Assembly (NCBI GenBank): GCA_963931925.1
Contig: OZ007579.1
Coordinates: 33,437,519-33,501,518, forward strand
DNA: 64,000 nt
Source: Onchidella celtica
Taxonomy: Eukaryota; Mollusca; Gastropoda; Systellommatophora; Onchidiidae
Direction: 5' to 3'
In this document: positions 49,906-64,000 of the stretch, in pieces
How the letters are laid out: every line of letters starts with the position of its first letter
Numbering within the stretch: the first letter of the stretch is position 1
The notes under the pieces: model-generated
What the model saw: only the letters and a program-made list of their open reading frames with translations
Told to the model about the DNA's origin: nothing
The model's database searches: none
Position numbers and translations under genes: made by a program

Positions 49906-51130
49906 TGTCATGATTCGGATATTGTTAAAACTCACGCAGAGAGTGAGTTGTTGTTGTTTACCAGGGCCATGAGAAATTGGCTGGTGGCCTTGAACGGTCC
50001 TCGCCAAATTATAGTTGGTGAGTAAATAAATGTAAAGTTAAACGGTTGGATTCACGCTTGTCGGTTTTAATGTTCGTGATTAATAAGTAATGGAGTAGGG
50101 GTGAAACAAGGTGGGGACAGTTGACATTGTTAAGTATGACTAGACAAGTTTTTGCACGTTAACTGGCTGGTAGAATAGTGCAGACGTATTACTACAATTA
50201 AAATGGTGGGAGGTTTCGACCTATGAGATAGCTGAACTAATTGGGCCAGCGGACTAGCACGCTGGGTAGTTAGATAGTATATAACATCGTGTAACGTTCA
50301 GATTTGGTGAATACAGGCGAGCAGAAGCATCGTGTCGTGAAGTATCTCCGGTCGACCAGTACCTGAACTGTGTGCTTTGAAGACAAGAAGTCCTTGCTAA
50401 CGGACTGACTGAGCTCTAGAAAGAAAGGTCTGAGTGGGCTGACCTTTGAAAGCCCACGCTGCGCTATATTGATGTTCGCGCCTACCAGTAGGCGTGAGCA
50501 ATGGTACTATATCTTATTTATTCAAGTATAATAGAGATCGGAGATAGAGAGAGAACTACAGCCTCATAGGAAGACTAAGGAAACCCCAGCTGGCACTCGA
50601 CCACGAGTGTCCTGTATCATAGATCTATTGCCATAGTATGATTGGAATAATATAGCACATTGTTGATGAATTGAATAGTGATTGTGCATAAAATATAGTC
50701 TTTTGGCAACTGCTTAAATTACCTACAAGCCGAAGAGTGCTTCTGTAGGCTTTGAACGTACTGGGCTCTCCTAACATTTAAGCCCATATGATTTATGGAG
50801 AGTTTGCCTGGCGACTGGCCAGTGGCGACTCAACTGTCACTTTAAATTGATATCTGGTTTCGTATAATATACCTATTTGCTACTTGATTGCAGTACCTCC
50901 ATAGTTACATGAATATCATTGGTTAAGTTATTAATTAGAGTTTTTTTTTGGTTTGGATATATACCCCTATTGTCTTTTGTTTTGTTATTAATATTTATGT
51001 AAACTATGGCCTGACCGGCCTGACATATATACGCTCTAGTTATTTAATACTTTTCTTGTGTGGTTGTGTCCGAGTGTGAGTTAGCTGCCTCTCGTGCAGT
51101 CGTAACATCCCCAAGACCCTAACTCTGCTC

Positions 51131-51235
51131 GTGACATCTGTAGGGGACCCCACTGACATCTGAAGAGGACCCGTCACCCTCTGACATCTAGAGGACATTA
51201 CTATCATCTGATGAGGACCCCGTAAACAGCTGCAG
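51131..51235 (+). repeat. iterated LTR-end/primer-binding-like motif, LARD copy 2
   Basis: (T)GACATCTG followed by A/G-rich GAGGACCC recurs at the LTR junction and near 51156, 51182 and 51203, with a weaker copy near 51225. It parallels the array at 13478-13637 in copy 1. Confidence 0.65.
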
Positions 51236-52449
51236 GTCTACCACTCTAGACTCCACTGTTATTTATGTCATTTTTGTAGTTTATAGTTTTGTATACTGCT
51301 AATTTTTTTTTGTTTCTCCCCCACATGTCTGGCATGTCCTCTCGTCATTGATCCTGGGACCACTACGAGGGACTGACAGCTAGCATCAGGAAAAGACAAG
51401 ACCAGCGCTGTGGACCAAAGGAAAGAGCCAGTCCATTTTGCCCAGTTAAGTGAACCATCTGTATTTGTCTTCGTTTGAGGGGTTCGTCGTTCCAGCTCCC
51501 CTACTTTTGACAGGCATTATTTTTTCTTTTGTGTTAGATTAGATAGGCGGGAGGTTGGAAGGGATCGAGACTCAGCATACCTCTTTTTGCCAGACTAGCA
51601 GATCTAGATGGCGTTTAAAACGGATAGGAGATTTGCTTTGCCTTGAATAGTTCTGTAGGGACCTGTTATTCGTATAGATTGTTAGCGCTCTATCTTCCTC
51701 GTACTTTTAGGAAGACGTCTCTCTTGTGCTTTTCTTACCTTTCTGTACATAGTTTCAGGTTAGTCGGGTCTGTTGTCGTTCGTGATTTCTGTTAGTCTAG
51801 CGTCTTATTGTAATTTATCGTTCGTTCTGTTCCTCTTGCGTCTTGTTTGTAATGTATTACCTTTTTATATATTCGTTATATAGTATTTATCTTTCTTGGT
51901 TACACTTATTTTTTTATATTTTTTTTTGATTACATACTTCCATTGATTCACGTGTTTTGACACGTTGAGGGGTTTTTAGAGGTAACTTGGCTTGGTGAGA
52001 GGGAAAAGTTTTTAAGAATTAACCCTCCTGTGCTGTAGAGTGACAACACTGTTTAAGTGACAACTATTATTGAATTGTTGGAATCCGTGCAGTGAGTACA
52101 CTGCCAGTTCTTGCTAATTATTAATTTATACCGATCTCGTCTTTAAATTGACGGGCTCCCGAGAGGACAGTATTAGACTGTTTAGAGAGGTGACCTTTTT
52201 TTTTGTGTAGTGATGAGTAGTGAGTATTGGTTTTATTGTCGGCTGATGCCGCCGCCCGAAGGAGCAATGAATTGTCTCAGGGGAAGAGTCTGTATCAGTG
52301 TCGAGGTGATATCAATATAAGAGCTATGTGAATTATATATATTGAGGATACTTTTTTTTAGTCGTCTGCGTATGACGTCGACCCGAGGAGAGCAACAATG
52401 AGATTGCCTCGTGGGATGGATGATATTGGTATTTTTCGATTATTTGAGA

Positions 52450-52587
52450 GATATTTTGCAGTGGTAACAGAGGACACTGCGTGTTCGCGTTTTGAGATAT
52501 TTTGCAGTGGTAACAGAGGACACTGCGTGGTCGCGTTTTGAGATATTTTGCAGTGGTAACAGAGGACACTGCGTGGTCGCGTTTTAA
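52450..52587 (+). repeat. 46-bp tandem repeat inside LARD copy 2
   Basis: Three copies of a 46-bp unit (GATATTTTGCAGTGGTAACAG...) at 52450, 52496 and 52542, at the same relative place as the different repeat in copy 1. Confidence 0.9.
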
Positions 52588-53690
52588 GAAGTTTTGGAGA
52601 AGTGTGGAGTTGTTTTTTATACAACCGATTATGTCTATGGTTTTCCGCGTTTCGTGGACCATCTAACGTAATACCGATTATGATTGTGACTATCCATGTG
52701 GCCAGTGGATGAGTTACCTAAGAACATACCCGATATGAATATTGAATTGAACCGATTATGACTATATTACCGAGATGACTGTGACACTTGACGTGTGCAT
52801 GGCTTGCGTACGGAAACGGCGCATTAAATTAACTGCTATCGCTTCGTGTCATCTCATCTATACCGGATTGGATGTTGGAAAGATTTAATTGTAATGTTAT
52901 TTGAGATCTAGATTAGTGTTAAATGCGAGAAGCGCTATGTAATTAACTCAAGACAAGCGCTACATGAAATTTGAACGAGAACATCAGATTAATTTATCTT
53001 AAGGACGCTTCTGTTAGTGTTAATTAAGCTTAACTATGCCGAAATTTGTAGTTGTGATAAACCCGGAAATTTTGTTCTCCTATTTAGGTCTGTCATATGT
53101 ACTGGCGTTGGATACTGATTAGCACCTCATTCAGAGACCGAGGGATGGTATCACATATTGTTCACCCATTGTGAACATTTTTCACCTACCCCTGTGCTTT
53201 CCTTTGTTCCAACAGCTATTTTACTGACGTCGACCCGTATTTTGGCCACACCAGACGTTGTTGCCCAGGGTCGAGGACGAGAAGTCATGGCAGACCAGGA
53301 GTCCAGATCCACTAATGCCATCGATGCTAATATAGTTATCTTTTCTTGAGTATTATTCATTGTATGTATGCATTCCTGATGACATTCGCACAGGATCAGT
53401 GTTGTACTCTAAAATTTTAGAGTTATGATTGTTAATGTCTACGTATTTAGAGGTGGGATTTAATCCTCAGAGAGATATATACTTTTGGACGGAGCCTTAA
53501 GATTTTCATGAAGTTTTGTCCATCAATGATACCCGTCCTGTAGGTTTTTTTTGACTTTAGTACTAGTCTTAGTTATTACCTAGTATTCTTAGTTAAGTTA
53601 ACCTTTCGAGCAATTTCTCGACTCATGCCTTCCCCTTACGATAATCATTTATATCGTTAAAATTGCAAATTTTAACTGGGGTGGGGGATG

Positions 53691-54921
53691 TGTCATGATT
53701 CGGATATTGTTAAAACTCACGCAGAGAGTGAGTTGTTGTTGTTTACCAGGGCCATGAGAAATTGGCTGGTGGCCTTGAACGGTCCTCGCCAAATTATAGT
53801 TGGTGAGTAAATAAATGTAAAGTTAAACGGTTGGATTCACGCTTGTCGGTTTTAATGTTCGTGATTAATAAGTAATGGAGTAGGGGTGAAACAAGGTGGG
53901 GACAGTTGACATTGTTAAGTATGACTAGACAAGTTTTTGCACGTTAACTGGCTGGTAGAATAGTGCAGACGTATTACTACAATTAAAATGGTGGGAGGTT
54001 TCGACCTATGAGATAGCTGAACTAATTGGGCCAGCGGACTAGCACGCTGGGTAGTTAGATAGTATATAACATCGTGTAACGTTCAGATTTGGTGAATACA
54101 GGCGAGCAGAAGCATCGTGTCGTGAAGTATCTCCGGTCGACCAGTACCTGAACTGTGTGCTTTGAAGACAAGAAGTCCTTGCTAACGGACTGACTGAGCT
54201 CTAGAAAGAAAGGTCTGAGTGGGCTGACCTTTGAAAGCCCACGCTGCGCTATATTGATGTTCGCGCCTACCAGTAGGCGTGAGCAATGGTAATATATCTT
54301 ATTTATTCAAGTATAATAGAGATCCGAGATAGAGAGAGAACTACAGCCTCATAGGAAGACTAAGGAAACCCCAGCTGGCACTCGACCACGAGTGTCCTGT
54401 ATCATAGATCTATTGCCATAGTATGATTGGAATAATATAGCACATTGTTGATGAATTGAATAGTGATTGTGCATAAAATATAGTCTTCTGGCAACTGCTT
54501 AAATTACTTACAAGCCGAAGAGTGCTTCTGTAGGCTTTGAACGTACTGGGCTCTCCTAACATTTAAGCCCATATGATTTATGGAGAGTTTGCCTGGCGAC
54601 TGGCCAGTGGCGACTCAACTGTCACTTTAAATTGATATCTGGTTTCGTATAATATACCTATTTGCTACTTGATTGCAGTACCTCCATAGTTACATGAATA
54701 TCATTGGTTAAGTTATTAATTAGAGTTTTTTTTTGGTTTGGATATATACCCCTATTGTCTTTTGTTTTGTTATTAATATTTATGTAAACTATGGCCTGAC
54801 CGGCCTGACATATATACGCTCTAGTTATTTAATACTTTTCTTGTGTGGTTGTGTCCGAGTGTGAGTTAGCTGCCTCTCGTGCAGTCGTAACATCCCCAAG
54901 ACCCTAACTCTGCTCGTGACA
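53691..54921 (+). repeat. 3' LTR of LARD copy 2
   Basis: Pairs with 49906-51136. Differences noted: A versus C in GGTA(A/C)TAT, C versus G in GAT(C/G)(C/G)GAG, and two T/C changes in the region TAGTCTT(C/T)TGGC ... ATTAC(T/C)TAC. Confidence 0.93.
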
Positions 54922-54926
54922 TCTAC

Positions 54927-56575
54927 AAAACACAAAACTTAGTTATTTGTTCAGGAATATCAGAGGAACATACATCTATAATTATAGTTTACATTAATCT
55001 GCAGTCCTGCTACAAGTCCCATTCCTATATTTTCTGAGGAATCCCACCAACTTGAACGTGTGTCAAATACAATCCCCAAGCGTATTAGTGCGCTATGCAC
55101 TCTGTGTCTATTCAGCAAAAGTGCGCAGAAATGAAAGCTACAACCACAGAATGAAGACACCGTGTAAGGACGCAGTGAACAAAAAAAAAAAAAAATCATT
55201 TTATTATTATTATATATATATATATTTCTTTTAAATAGACCCTCTGATATGCATAATATAATTATCAATGGTCGGGTTATGGTCTGACTACATGTTCAAT
55301 AAATGGAACTTAAATAATACGTGTAACGTGGCCCTTTAGTCAGTAACTGGTGCCAAACATCTACAAGTTTTGAAATACAACACTGATTGATTGATGATAA
55401 TGTTGTCTGTATGAGTCTCAGGACTATAGCAACAGACAAGGCTATAATCTTGCGCCGAATTAAAGGTTACTAAGAAGACTGACGCAGTTAAGCGTTTGTA
55501 TGGCTTTTAAAAAAATGCCTTTAAAGAGCATTCGATACGTTACACAGAGAAAACCTGCATAGAAGCAGTTAAGAGAAAAACCGATTGTATCTGAGAGAGA
55601 CAGAGAGAGAGAGAGAGGCAGACAGACAGACAGACAATCGGACTGACAGACGAGAGAGAGCGAGACAGAGATAGAAAAAAAAGAGAGAAAGTGGATAGAG
55701 AAAGACAAAGATTAACAAAGAAAGCATAAGAAAAGGAGAGAAAGAGAACTGGGGGGGGGGGGGGGAAAGAGAGGCAGAGAAATACTGAGAAAGAGAGAAC
55801 GATTGAGGGCAGGAAAGGGAGGAGGGTGCGCGAGGGTCCCACTCGAGCAAGAAGAGAGAAAGAGAAAAAGGTAGAGACAGGCCATTTTGGTCTTGCCTCG
55901 GGTGACATGATATCGTTTGAGCCGGTCGTGGGAACTGGACTTAATCCCATTCTGTTTTTGAGGGGCTGAACAAAAATATTTAGATTTTTGCGGCTATTCT
56001 TGAATGCCAGTATCACAGACCAAAGAATATAATAATTTATAAGTAGTGGCCAAAGTCATCATGAGTTAATTCTTTTTTTTTTGTCCAAATATTTGTTGGT
56101 TGCGAGGTAAACTATTTTACTTCCATTTTAGCAAATTTTTCAGGGGAAACAAACGAAGGAAAACTTTCGGTATCAGACTTTACGTTATTTACTCCCCATC
56201 CCAAAATAAAAAAAAAAAAAAAAGCAAATAAATTTATTTAACCCTTGATTTTCAGAATTTAACTCCCAACTAATAAAACAACCTGCGAGCTGTCAAGGGC
56301 TATAAACATACAAAATGTCTCAATTTCTTTCTTTTTGGTGTGTGTGAAAAAAAGTTGACTTACGATAGTTTACCATGCTGCCCTCAATATGTTGCTCTTT
56401 CACAAAATATCACTTTTATTTGCAATACTTCATCTACATGAGCGCCAGATAACGTAATTTATCTAGATTGACCATAGAGTATAAAGTTTGGGCCAGGCTT
56501 TCTGTCGGCACTGTCAGTTGATGGTTTGAGAGTGGTTGATGAGCGCTTCTAGATCCTGTAGGGTCTCCTTGGGTT
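54927..56575. other. non-coding with GA-rich and poly-G tracts
   Basis: No gene recognised. GA-rich low complexity spans 55590-55880 with a G run at 55751-55766. A (TAT)/(TA) tract lies near 55200-55225. Frames on the - strand across the GA tract are Ser/Leu-rich artefacts. Confidence 0.6.
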
Positions 56576-57905
56576 CTACCCTTCTGTTCTATCCTTCTGT
56601 TCTATCCTTCTGTTCTATCCCTCTGTTCTATTTTTCTGTTCAATCCTTCTGTTCTATCCTACCTTGTGTTCTATCCTTCTGTTCTATTCTTCTGTTCTAT
56701 CCTTCTGTTCTATCCTTGTGTTCTATCCTTCTGTTCTATCCTTCTGTTCTATCCTTCTGTTCTATTATTGTGTTCTATCCTTCTGTTCTATCCTTCTGTT
56801 CTGTCCTTGTGTTCTATCCTTCTGTTCTATCCTTCTGTTTTATCCTTCTGTTCTATCCTTCTGTTCTATTCTTGTGTTCTATCCTTCTGTTCTATCCTTG
56901 TGTTCTATCCTTGTGTTCTATCCTTCTGTTCTATCCTTCTGTTCTATCCCTGTGTTCTATCCTTGTGTTCTATCCTTGTGTTCTATTCTTCTGTTCTATC
57001 CTTCTGTTCTAGCCTTCTGTTCTATCCTTGTGTTCTATCCTACAGTTCTATCCTTGTGTTCTATCCTTGTGTTCTATCCTTGTGTTCTATCCTTCTGTTC
57101 TATCCTTCTGTTCTAGCCTTCTGTTCTATCCTTGTGTTCTATCCTTCTGTTCTATCCTTCTGTTCTATCCTTCTGTTCTATTATTGTGTTCTATCCTTCT
57201 GTTCTGTCCTTGTGTTCTATCCTTCTGTTCTATCCTTCTGTTTTATCCTTCTGTTCTATCCTTGTGTTCTATCCTTCTGTTCTATCCTTGTGTTCTATCC
57301 TTGTGTTCTATTCTTCTGTTCTATCCTTCTGTTCTAGCCTTCTGTTCTATCCTTGTGTTCTATCCTTCTGTTCTAGCCTTGTGTTCTATCCTACAGTTCT
57401 ATCCTTGTGTTCTATCCTTCTGTTCTAGCCTTCTGTTCTATCCTTGTGTTCTATCCTACTGTTCTATCCTTCTGTTCTATACTTGTCTTCTATCCTTGTG
57501 TTCTATCCTTCTGTTCTATCCTTCTTTTCTAGCCTTCTGTTCTATTCTTCTGTTCAATCCTTCTGTTTTATCCTTCTGTTTTATCCTTTGTTCTATCCTT
57601 CTGTTCTATCCTTCTGTTCAATCCTTCTGTTCTATCCTACTGTTCTATCCTTCTGTTCTATCCTTCTGTTCTATCCTTCTGTTCTAGCCTTCTGTTCTAG
57701 CCTTCTGTTCTATCCTTCTGTTCAATCCTTCGGTTTTATCCTTTGTTCTATCCTTCTGTTCTATCCTTCTGTTCTAGCCTTCTGTTCTAGCCTTTTGTTC
57801 TAGCCTTCTGTTCTAGCCTTCTGTTCTATCCGTCTGTTATAGCCTTTCGTTCTATCCTTCTGTTATAGCTTTCTGTTCTATCCTTCTGTTCTAGCCTTGT
57901 GTTAT
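56576..57905 (+). repeat. 13-bp minisatellite, about 100 copies
   Basis: The unit is TCCTTCTGTTCTA with frequent single-base variants (TCCTTGTGTTCTA, GCCTTCTGTTCTA, TCCTACAGTTCTA). Because 13 is not a multiple of 3, three units make a 39-bp period that is open in all three + frames and gives VLSFCSILLFYPS-type translations. These frames are not evidence of a gene. Confidence 0.95.
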
Positions 57906-60900
57906 ATTCTGTCTATACCGTCTTGCTTCCTCCTAGCACAATTATGGCCGTTATGGAGTCGACGTGCTTTCTCTGAACTCAGACCCCAACAGCGATAAGA
58001 ACAGTCATAAGGCATGTTTCACTTCCTCCTCCCCGTACTACACCCTACTCCCCCCTTCCCATTCTCCTATGGTAGCTGTTGCAAAAGAGCATAGGCCTGT
58101 TATCTATACGGCTGCACTGTGTATGACGTCACGGAGAGATAAACACCCGTTGTTGTGCAGTAGTCAAAGAGAATGATCGAGAGACTCCATTGAAGGTAAA
58201 ACAGCATATCGTTGGTAAGCCAGTGTCTGTTCTCTTATCACTGTTATTATGGTTGATTTTCTTCCTCTAGATTTCTTAAGTCTCATTGTTACTGTTGTTA
58301 TTGTTTCCCATGTACCAACTGGTGTCGTTGTTGTTCGTCTCTCCCCCTTACTTTTCACTAATAGTCTTAAATTACCGTTTCTTCCGCTATCACCGACTCT
58401 ACGCACATGTTTGTTTGTTTTTGTTTCTTGCTCGTTATTATGAAATATATGCAATACTGTATTTACTGACTAAACAACAACGATCCAGAAAATGTTTATT
58501 TACAGGGATTACTCGTACAATTGATACTCAAATCGTAAAGCCGCCAGTGATATTTCAGACATTAAGGCGCCTATTTAAAAAAAAATAAAAAAATTCTAAT
58601 GTATTTGTTCTATTCATTTCCTTCATGTGTGCTGTCCTCTCTCAGCTTTTATGGGTTGTTTTTTTTAGCTTTTCATTCGGTGCACATATTATTATCCCTG
58701 ACAAGAACGGCCTAGGTAGCGCACGAAAGCACACAGGAGACAGTATTTTAGAGGAAGAGATAAGGAGAGATAGGGGAAAAAAGCAAATGGGTGGAGGTAG
58801 ATTTACTGTAGGCCTATAACCATAGGAGATTACAGGAAGGCTCAACTAGTTATGAAATAGTTTGCATCTTAATTTTATTTGCACATTTCCACTTTTTTGA
58901 TACAATTAGTTTTGGTATAGGCCTAATGTGGGCAAATAAATACATGTACAGAGATAGTTTGTGAATGTTGAATGGGTAGATTCGGCTAAACTCAAACATA
59001 CCGATAATTTATTATTTGTTTTCTTTATTTGAAAATTCTTATTTTTTTGCCATTTTCCTTAGTCTACGACTTTATCTACAATGTTTCAAGTTGATCCACG
59101 GTTATCTTCTACCCTAACGACATGTTTGCCAAATTTGATAGGACATCTTTTTGTCCTTGTCACTCTCCAACTTTGTTTGTTTGTTTATTTGTTTTTTTGC
59201 TTTGTTTTTTTTTTTCTGTTTTTTGTTAAAACATTGTATTTTTGTCTTTTGTTTTCAAATGACATGTCTTGATAATGACTTGATTTCCAGTAACATAAAT
59301 TATAATCGTCAATACAATCAAATGTCATAGCAAATTTTGTTCGTCAAGAAAATAGTACATCAAATCGTCATGGCGTAACGATTTTGTCTCTTTTTTCCTT
59401 TCTCCCCCCCCCCCCCCGCACTCCCATTCTCTCTCTCCCTCTTTCTCTCTCTCTTCCTCTTTCTCTCTCTCTTCCTCTTTATTTCTCTCCCTCTTTTTTT
59501 TTTATCCCCCGCCACTCTCTCTTATTTTTTCTTTCTTTCGTCTATTTCTCTCCCTATCTCGCCCCTTCTATTTTTCCCCCTCTCTTCCTCTTCCTCTCTC
59601 TCTCTCTCATTCTCCCCCTCTCTTTGTTTTGCCCTGTCTTTAGTCCTGTCTCTTCCCCCACCTCCCCCTTTCTCCCATTTTCTCTCCTATTCCCTGTTCT
59701 CTGACGATAATTATGTCTAATAGAGCACAAAGGTAAGATGGGAAACGTCTCATGATCGACCACCCCATAATAAAACGATACTGCTTTTATTGCTGACGTT
59801 AAAACATGGCTTACCTGGGAAATATATCGTACTTTGATCGCCACACGCACAGGTCGTGTTATCTTACAGTCAGTGTCGGGCCATGTACTGACACAGGATT
59901 AGAATTTATAACAAACTAGCTGGGGGCCCATAGCTCTATTTAATACCCGTGATTCCGTCTTCCTCCCCGTTCTTTTTAGTTCTATCCCTGTTCCTCTCTT
60001 CCTCTAAAACTGTTGGGTTGATTTTTATTCGTTCTGTATTGATCTTTTCTCTCACTGTTGGCCACCTATCTAGTCTTCTCCTTCTGTCCTATCATCATGT
60101 TATGTTCTGTCTATCATCTTACTTCTTCTTAACACAATGTGAGAGTTATTTTTCCAAAAATTCAGGCTTCTCCTAATCTTATCCTTTTTTTTTCCACTAC
60201 TCATCGTCAGGGATCGCCCCCCCCCCCTCCACTTCACAGCTTCAGACAACCAAGATAACAAACACATAAGGATCTATTTTTAGCTGTTGAGATAAGCTAG
60301 TCAAGTTAAAGCTGATAACAGAACGAATGCGAGGAAGCGTTCAAATGGTCGCACTAACCAGGCTTACCTATGTAACCGCTCGGGGCGCCACATGCGACTA
60401 GGAATGGTCAGAGACAACCGTGTGTGGTCGTGTAATTAGTGATACAGGGACATTGTTTGGACTTACACAATCCGTGTCATAACTGTATTTAGACTGTTGA
60501 GAGATCGTAATATTTGACACAATAAGCTATAGATGAACACAATATTTCTCTATTTGGTTTTGTAGTTGAACCGCAGTCCTCTATCAACAGGCATTTGTTA
60601 ATATTCGTTTAGCACTGTAGAAATGCCTATCGAATAATTTAATAAAGGGCAAAGAATCAAACCCAACATTATTTTACTGTCCAACAAATAAAAGTTCAGG
60701 TCCACAGGACGCAGTATGAAATATGAGAAATGTGAACTGGTGAGCAGTCTGAAATAAATCCAACAGGTACCTATTGTTTTGTTTTTTATTCGTTTTTGGT
60801 CTCCGTCATTTAAGAACAGCACACAAAACAAAACAAAAAACAAAAAAAAACATGAAAACTAGCGTAGAGGAAAAAAGGTGATATATAAAATTTCGCGAGC

Positions 60901-61750
60901 ACATTATTTTGGCCAGTTGGTGTTGCCATGGTGGTGCAAAAGTGTTCTGATAAGGTTTCCACTTACATCTAGTGTAGTATGATTAATATACTTTCACTCT
61001 TTTAAGACCCTCTAGTTTGCGTCATCTAGCTTTAGACTTCTTCATGTAAAACCAGTCCTGTGATTCAATCAGTGTCCAGGCCACATGCTAAAATATCGTA
61101 ACTCGATTTTTTTAGAAAAATTGAGATATTTGACGTTCTTTTAGCGTTTGACGGCCAGCAGTTGTGGGGTACCACGTTTGATGTTATATTCTGAATAGTA
61201 AAAGTTACATATCGTTTTTTTTTTTAATTGTAACTTTTAAGTTTGTTGAAAATAAGTTATATATGTTTTTTTTCCTTCTGAAGAAATTGTAAAGATTGTT
61301 GTTACCTGTTCCGACGTACCCCGAGTATTTGGTGCTAGAGGTACGTATTTTAAAACCTTTGGTGACCCCTGAGCTAGAGAGCCCCCACCGAAATACTCAT
61401 AACAACAGACTTAATTCATTATTCTTTCCTATTTTCATATTTTAATCCCTTTGGGGGGGGGGGGGGTTAAAAGGCTAAGGGGCAGTGTTAGGGATTCGAT
61501 AAGATTTAGGTTGAGGATAAGGACTGGGGTTAATAGCGGATATATATACGTACGTACAGGTATCGTAAAACGCACGTGCAACAGCCATTTGTAAAAACCG
61601 GCTTATGATAGTCTAACACCCGCCCCTGGGCGCTATCTTATTGTTTTTCTTGTACTAAATTACTGTCACAGTACAGATTCACAGTTTGGACACAGATTCA
61701 AATTTAACGTCGGCTTACAGTCGTATAAAAGAATGGATGGAAAATGAACA
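57906..61750. other. non-coding, low-complexity tracts only
   Basis: No gene recognised. A C run and CT-rich tract lie at 59400-59700; G runs near 61455. Short frames (58249-58588, 60598-60843) have no motifs. GGTGACCCCTG ending at 61371 resembles a hAT element terminus on the - strand (CAGGGGTCACCAAAGG), but the partner end was not found. Confidence 0.4.
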
Positions 61751-61858
61751 TTGTCTGACGCTGGCCTAGAGGTACAATGCTGAAGACCTTTGCAATGGTC
61801 TTGTGACGCTGTTAGGTTCTGTCCTAACCAACAACAACAACAACAACAACAAAACAAA
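61751..61858 (+). repeat. short interspersed repeat with (AAC)n tail, copy 2
   Basis: Matches 43728-43820 and lies immediately upstream of the second TPR-protease gene copy. Similarity between the two gene copies does not clearly extend upstream of it. Confidence 0.5.
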
Positions 61859-61970
61859 CCTTACCTCTGTTCACAGAAAATGTACCCCACATAGCTATAT
61901 AAATGCTATACATTATTATTATTATTATTTGCAAAGAAAAAGCAAGCTGACAGGTGAATTCAGCCCAAGG

Positions 61971-64000
<2,030 letters not shown>

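Larger units (their letters stand above)
49906..54921 (+). mobile_element. complete non-coding LTR retrotransposon (LARD-like), copy 2
   Basis: LTRs of 1231 bp (49906-51136 and 53691-54921), TGTCA...TGACA, flanked by the perfect 5-bp duplication TCTAC (49901-49905, 54922-54926). The 2554-bp internal region has no gag or pol. A primer-binding-like TCTGTAGGGGACC follows the 5' LTR and a polypurine tract, GGGGTGGGGGATG, precedes the 3' LTR. By eye the LTRs differ at only about four sites, so this is a recent insertion. It belongs to the same family as 9842-14865, in opposite orientation. Confidence 0.93.

Noticed and set aside
53158-53349. 63-codon frame inside LARD copy 2
   Set aside because: The homologous region in copy 1 (about 11400-11600, - strand) does not keep the frame open, so it is not a conserved product.
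56536-57803. Several long overlapping frames (up to 223 codons)
   Set aside because: They are translations of the 13-bp minisatellite in different frames; no start context, no unique sequence.
59913-59940. ACTAGCTGGGGGCCC as a reversed Helitron end
   Set aside because: The hairpin expected next to the terminus is not convincing.

Overview
The window is animal nuclear DNA. It is AT-rich and intron-bearing, dense in LINEs, LTR elements, a tRNA-derived SINE, a mariner relic, MITEs and long simple repeats, and it has no operons or ribosome-binding sites. The repeat types, and the TPR plus trypsin-like gene, suggest a lophotrochozoan and most likely a gastropod mollusc. That assignment is inference.

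Layout. 1-4365: a nearly full-length endonuclease/RT LINE on the + strand with one frameshift, a C-terminal C2H2 zinc finger and an (ATT)n tail, followed at 4644-4671 by a Helitron-type 3' end. About 6.35-23.2 kb: a diverged tandem duplication of a locus for a small secreted cysteine-rich peptide. The 59-residue gene at 18632-18811 is intact, with a signal peptide, six cysteines in a symmetric C-x3-C-x3-C-x13-C-x3-C-x3-C pattern and a Gly-Arg end. A paralogue at 6476 has lost its ATG and is interrupted by a SINE. The repeat units also share an upstream exon-like module, a 3' exon and an AATAAA signal. They are split by a complete 5-kb non-coding LTR element (9842-14865) and by a solo LTR of the same family (21224-22413).

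23.6-24.7 kb: a decayed mariner transposase. 26.0-30.8 kb: a CR1/L2-like LINE on the - strand, interrupted by a solo LTR (28209-29424, TSD TCAAT) and a Tc1/mariner-type MITE (30114-30378). 33.5-38.0 kb: a broken Ty3/gypsy element on the - strand. 38-43.5 kb: no recognised gene, a ~580-bp tandem duplication, a hAT-like MITE and pyrimidine-rich low-complexity DNA.

43.9-48.3 kb: the main multi-exon host gene. It joins a short TPR region to a trypsin-like serine protease-like domain with an apparent His/Asp/Ser triad. 49906-54921: a young, complete copy of the same non-coding LTR family (LTRs nearly identical, TSD TCTAC). 56.57-57.9 kb: a 13-bp minisatellite. 61.97-64.0 kb: a second copy of the TPR-protease gene running off the window edge. 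It lacks the phase 0-0 TPR exon, so its flanking exons would join in frame into a single hybrid TPR.

The two most interesting host signals are the small cysteine-rich peptide locus and the duplicated TPR-protease gene with its exon loss. Everything else is mobile DNA or simple repeat, with several clear nested insertions.
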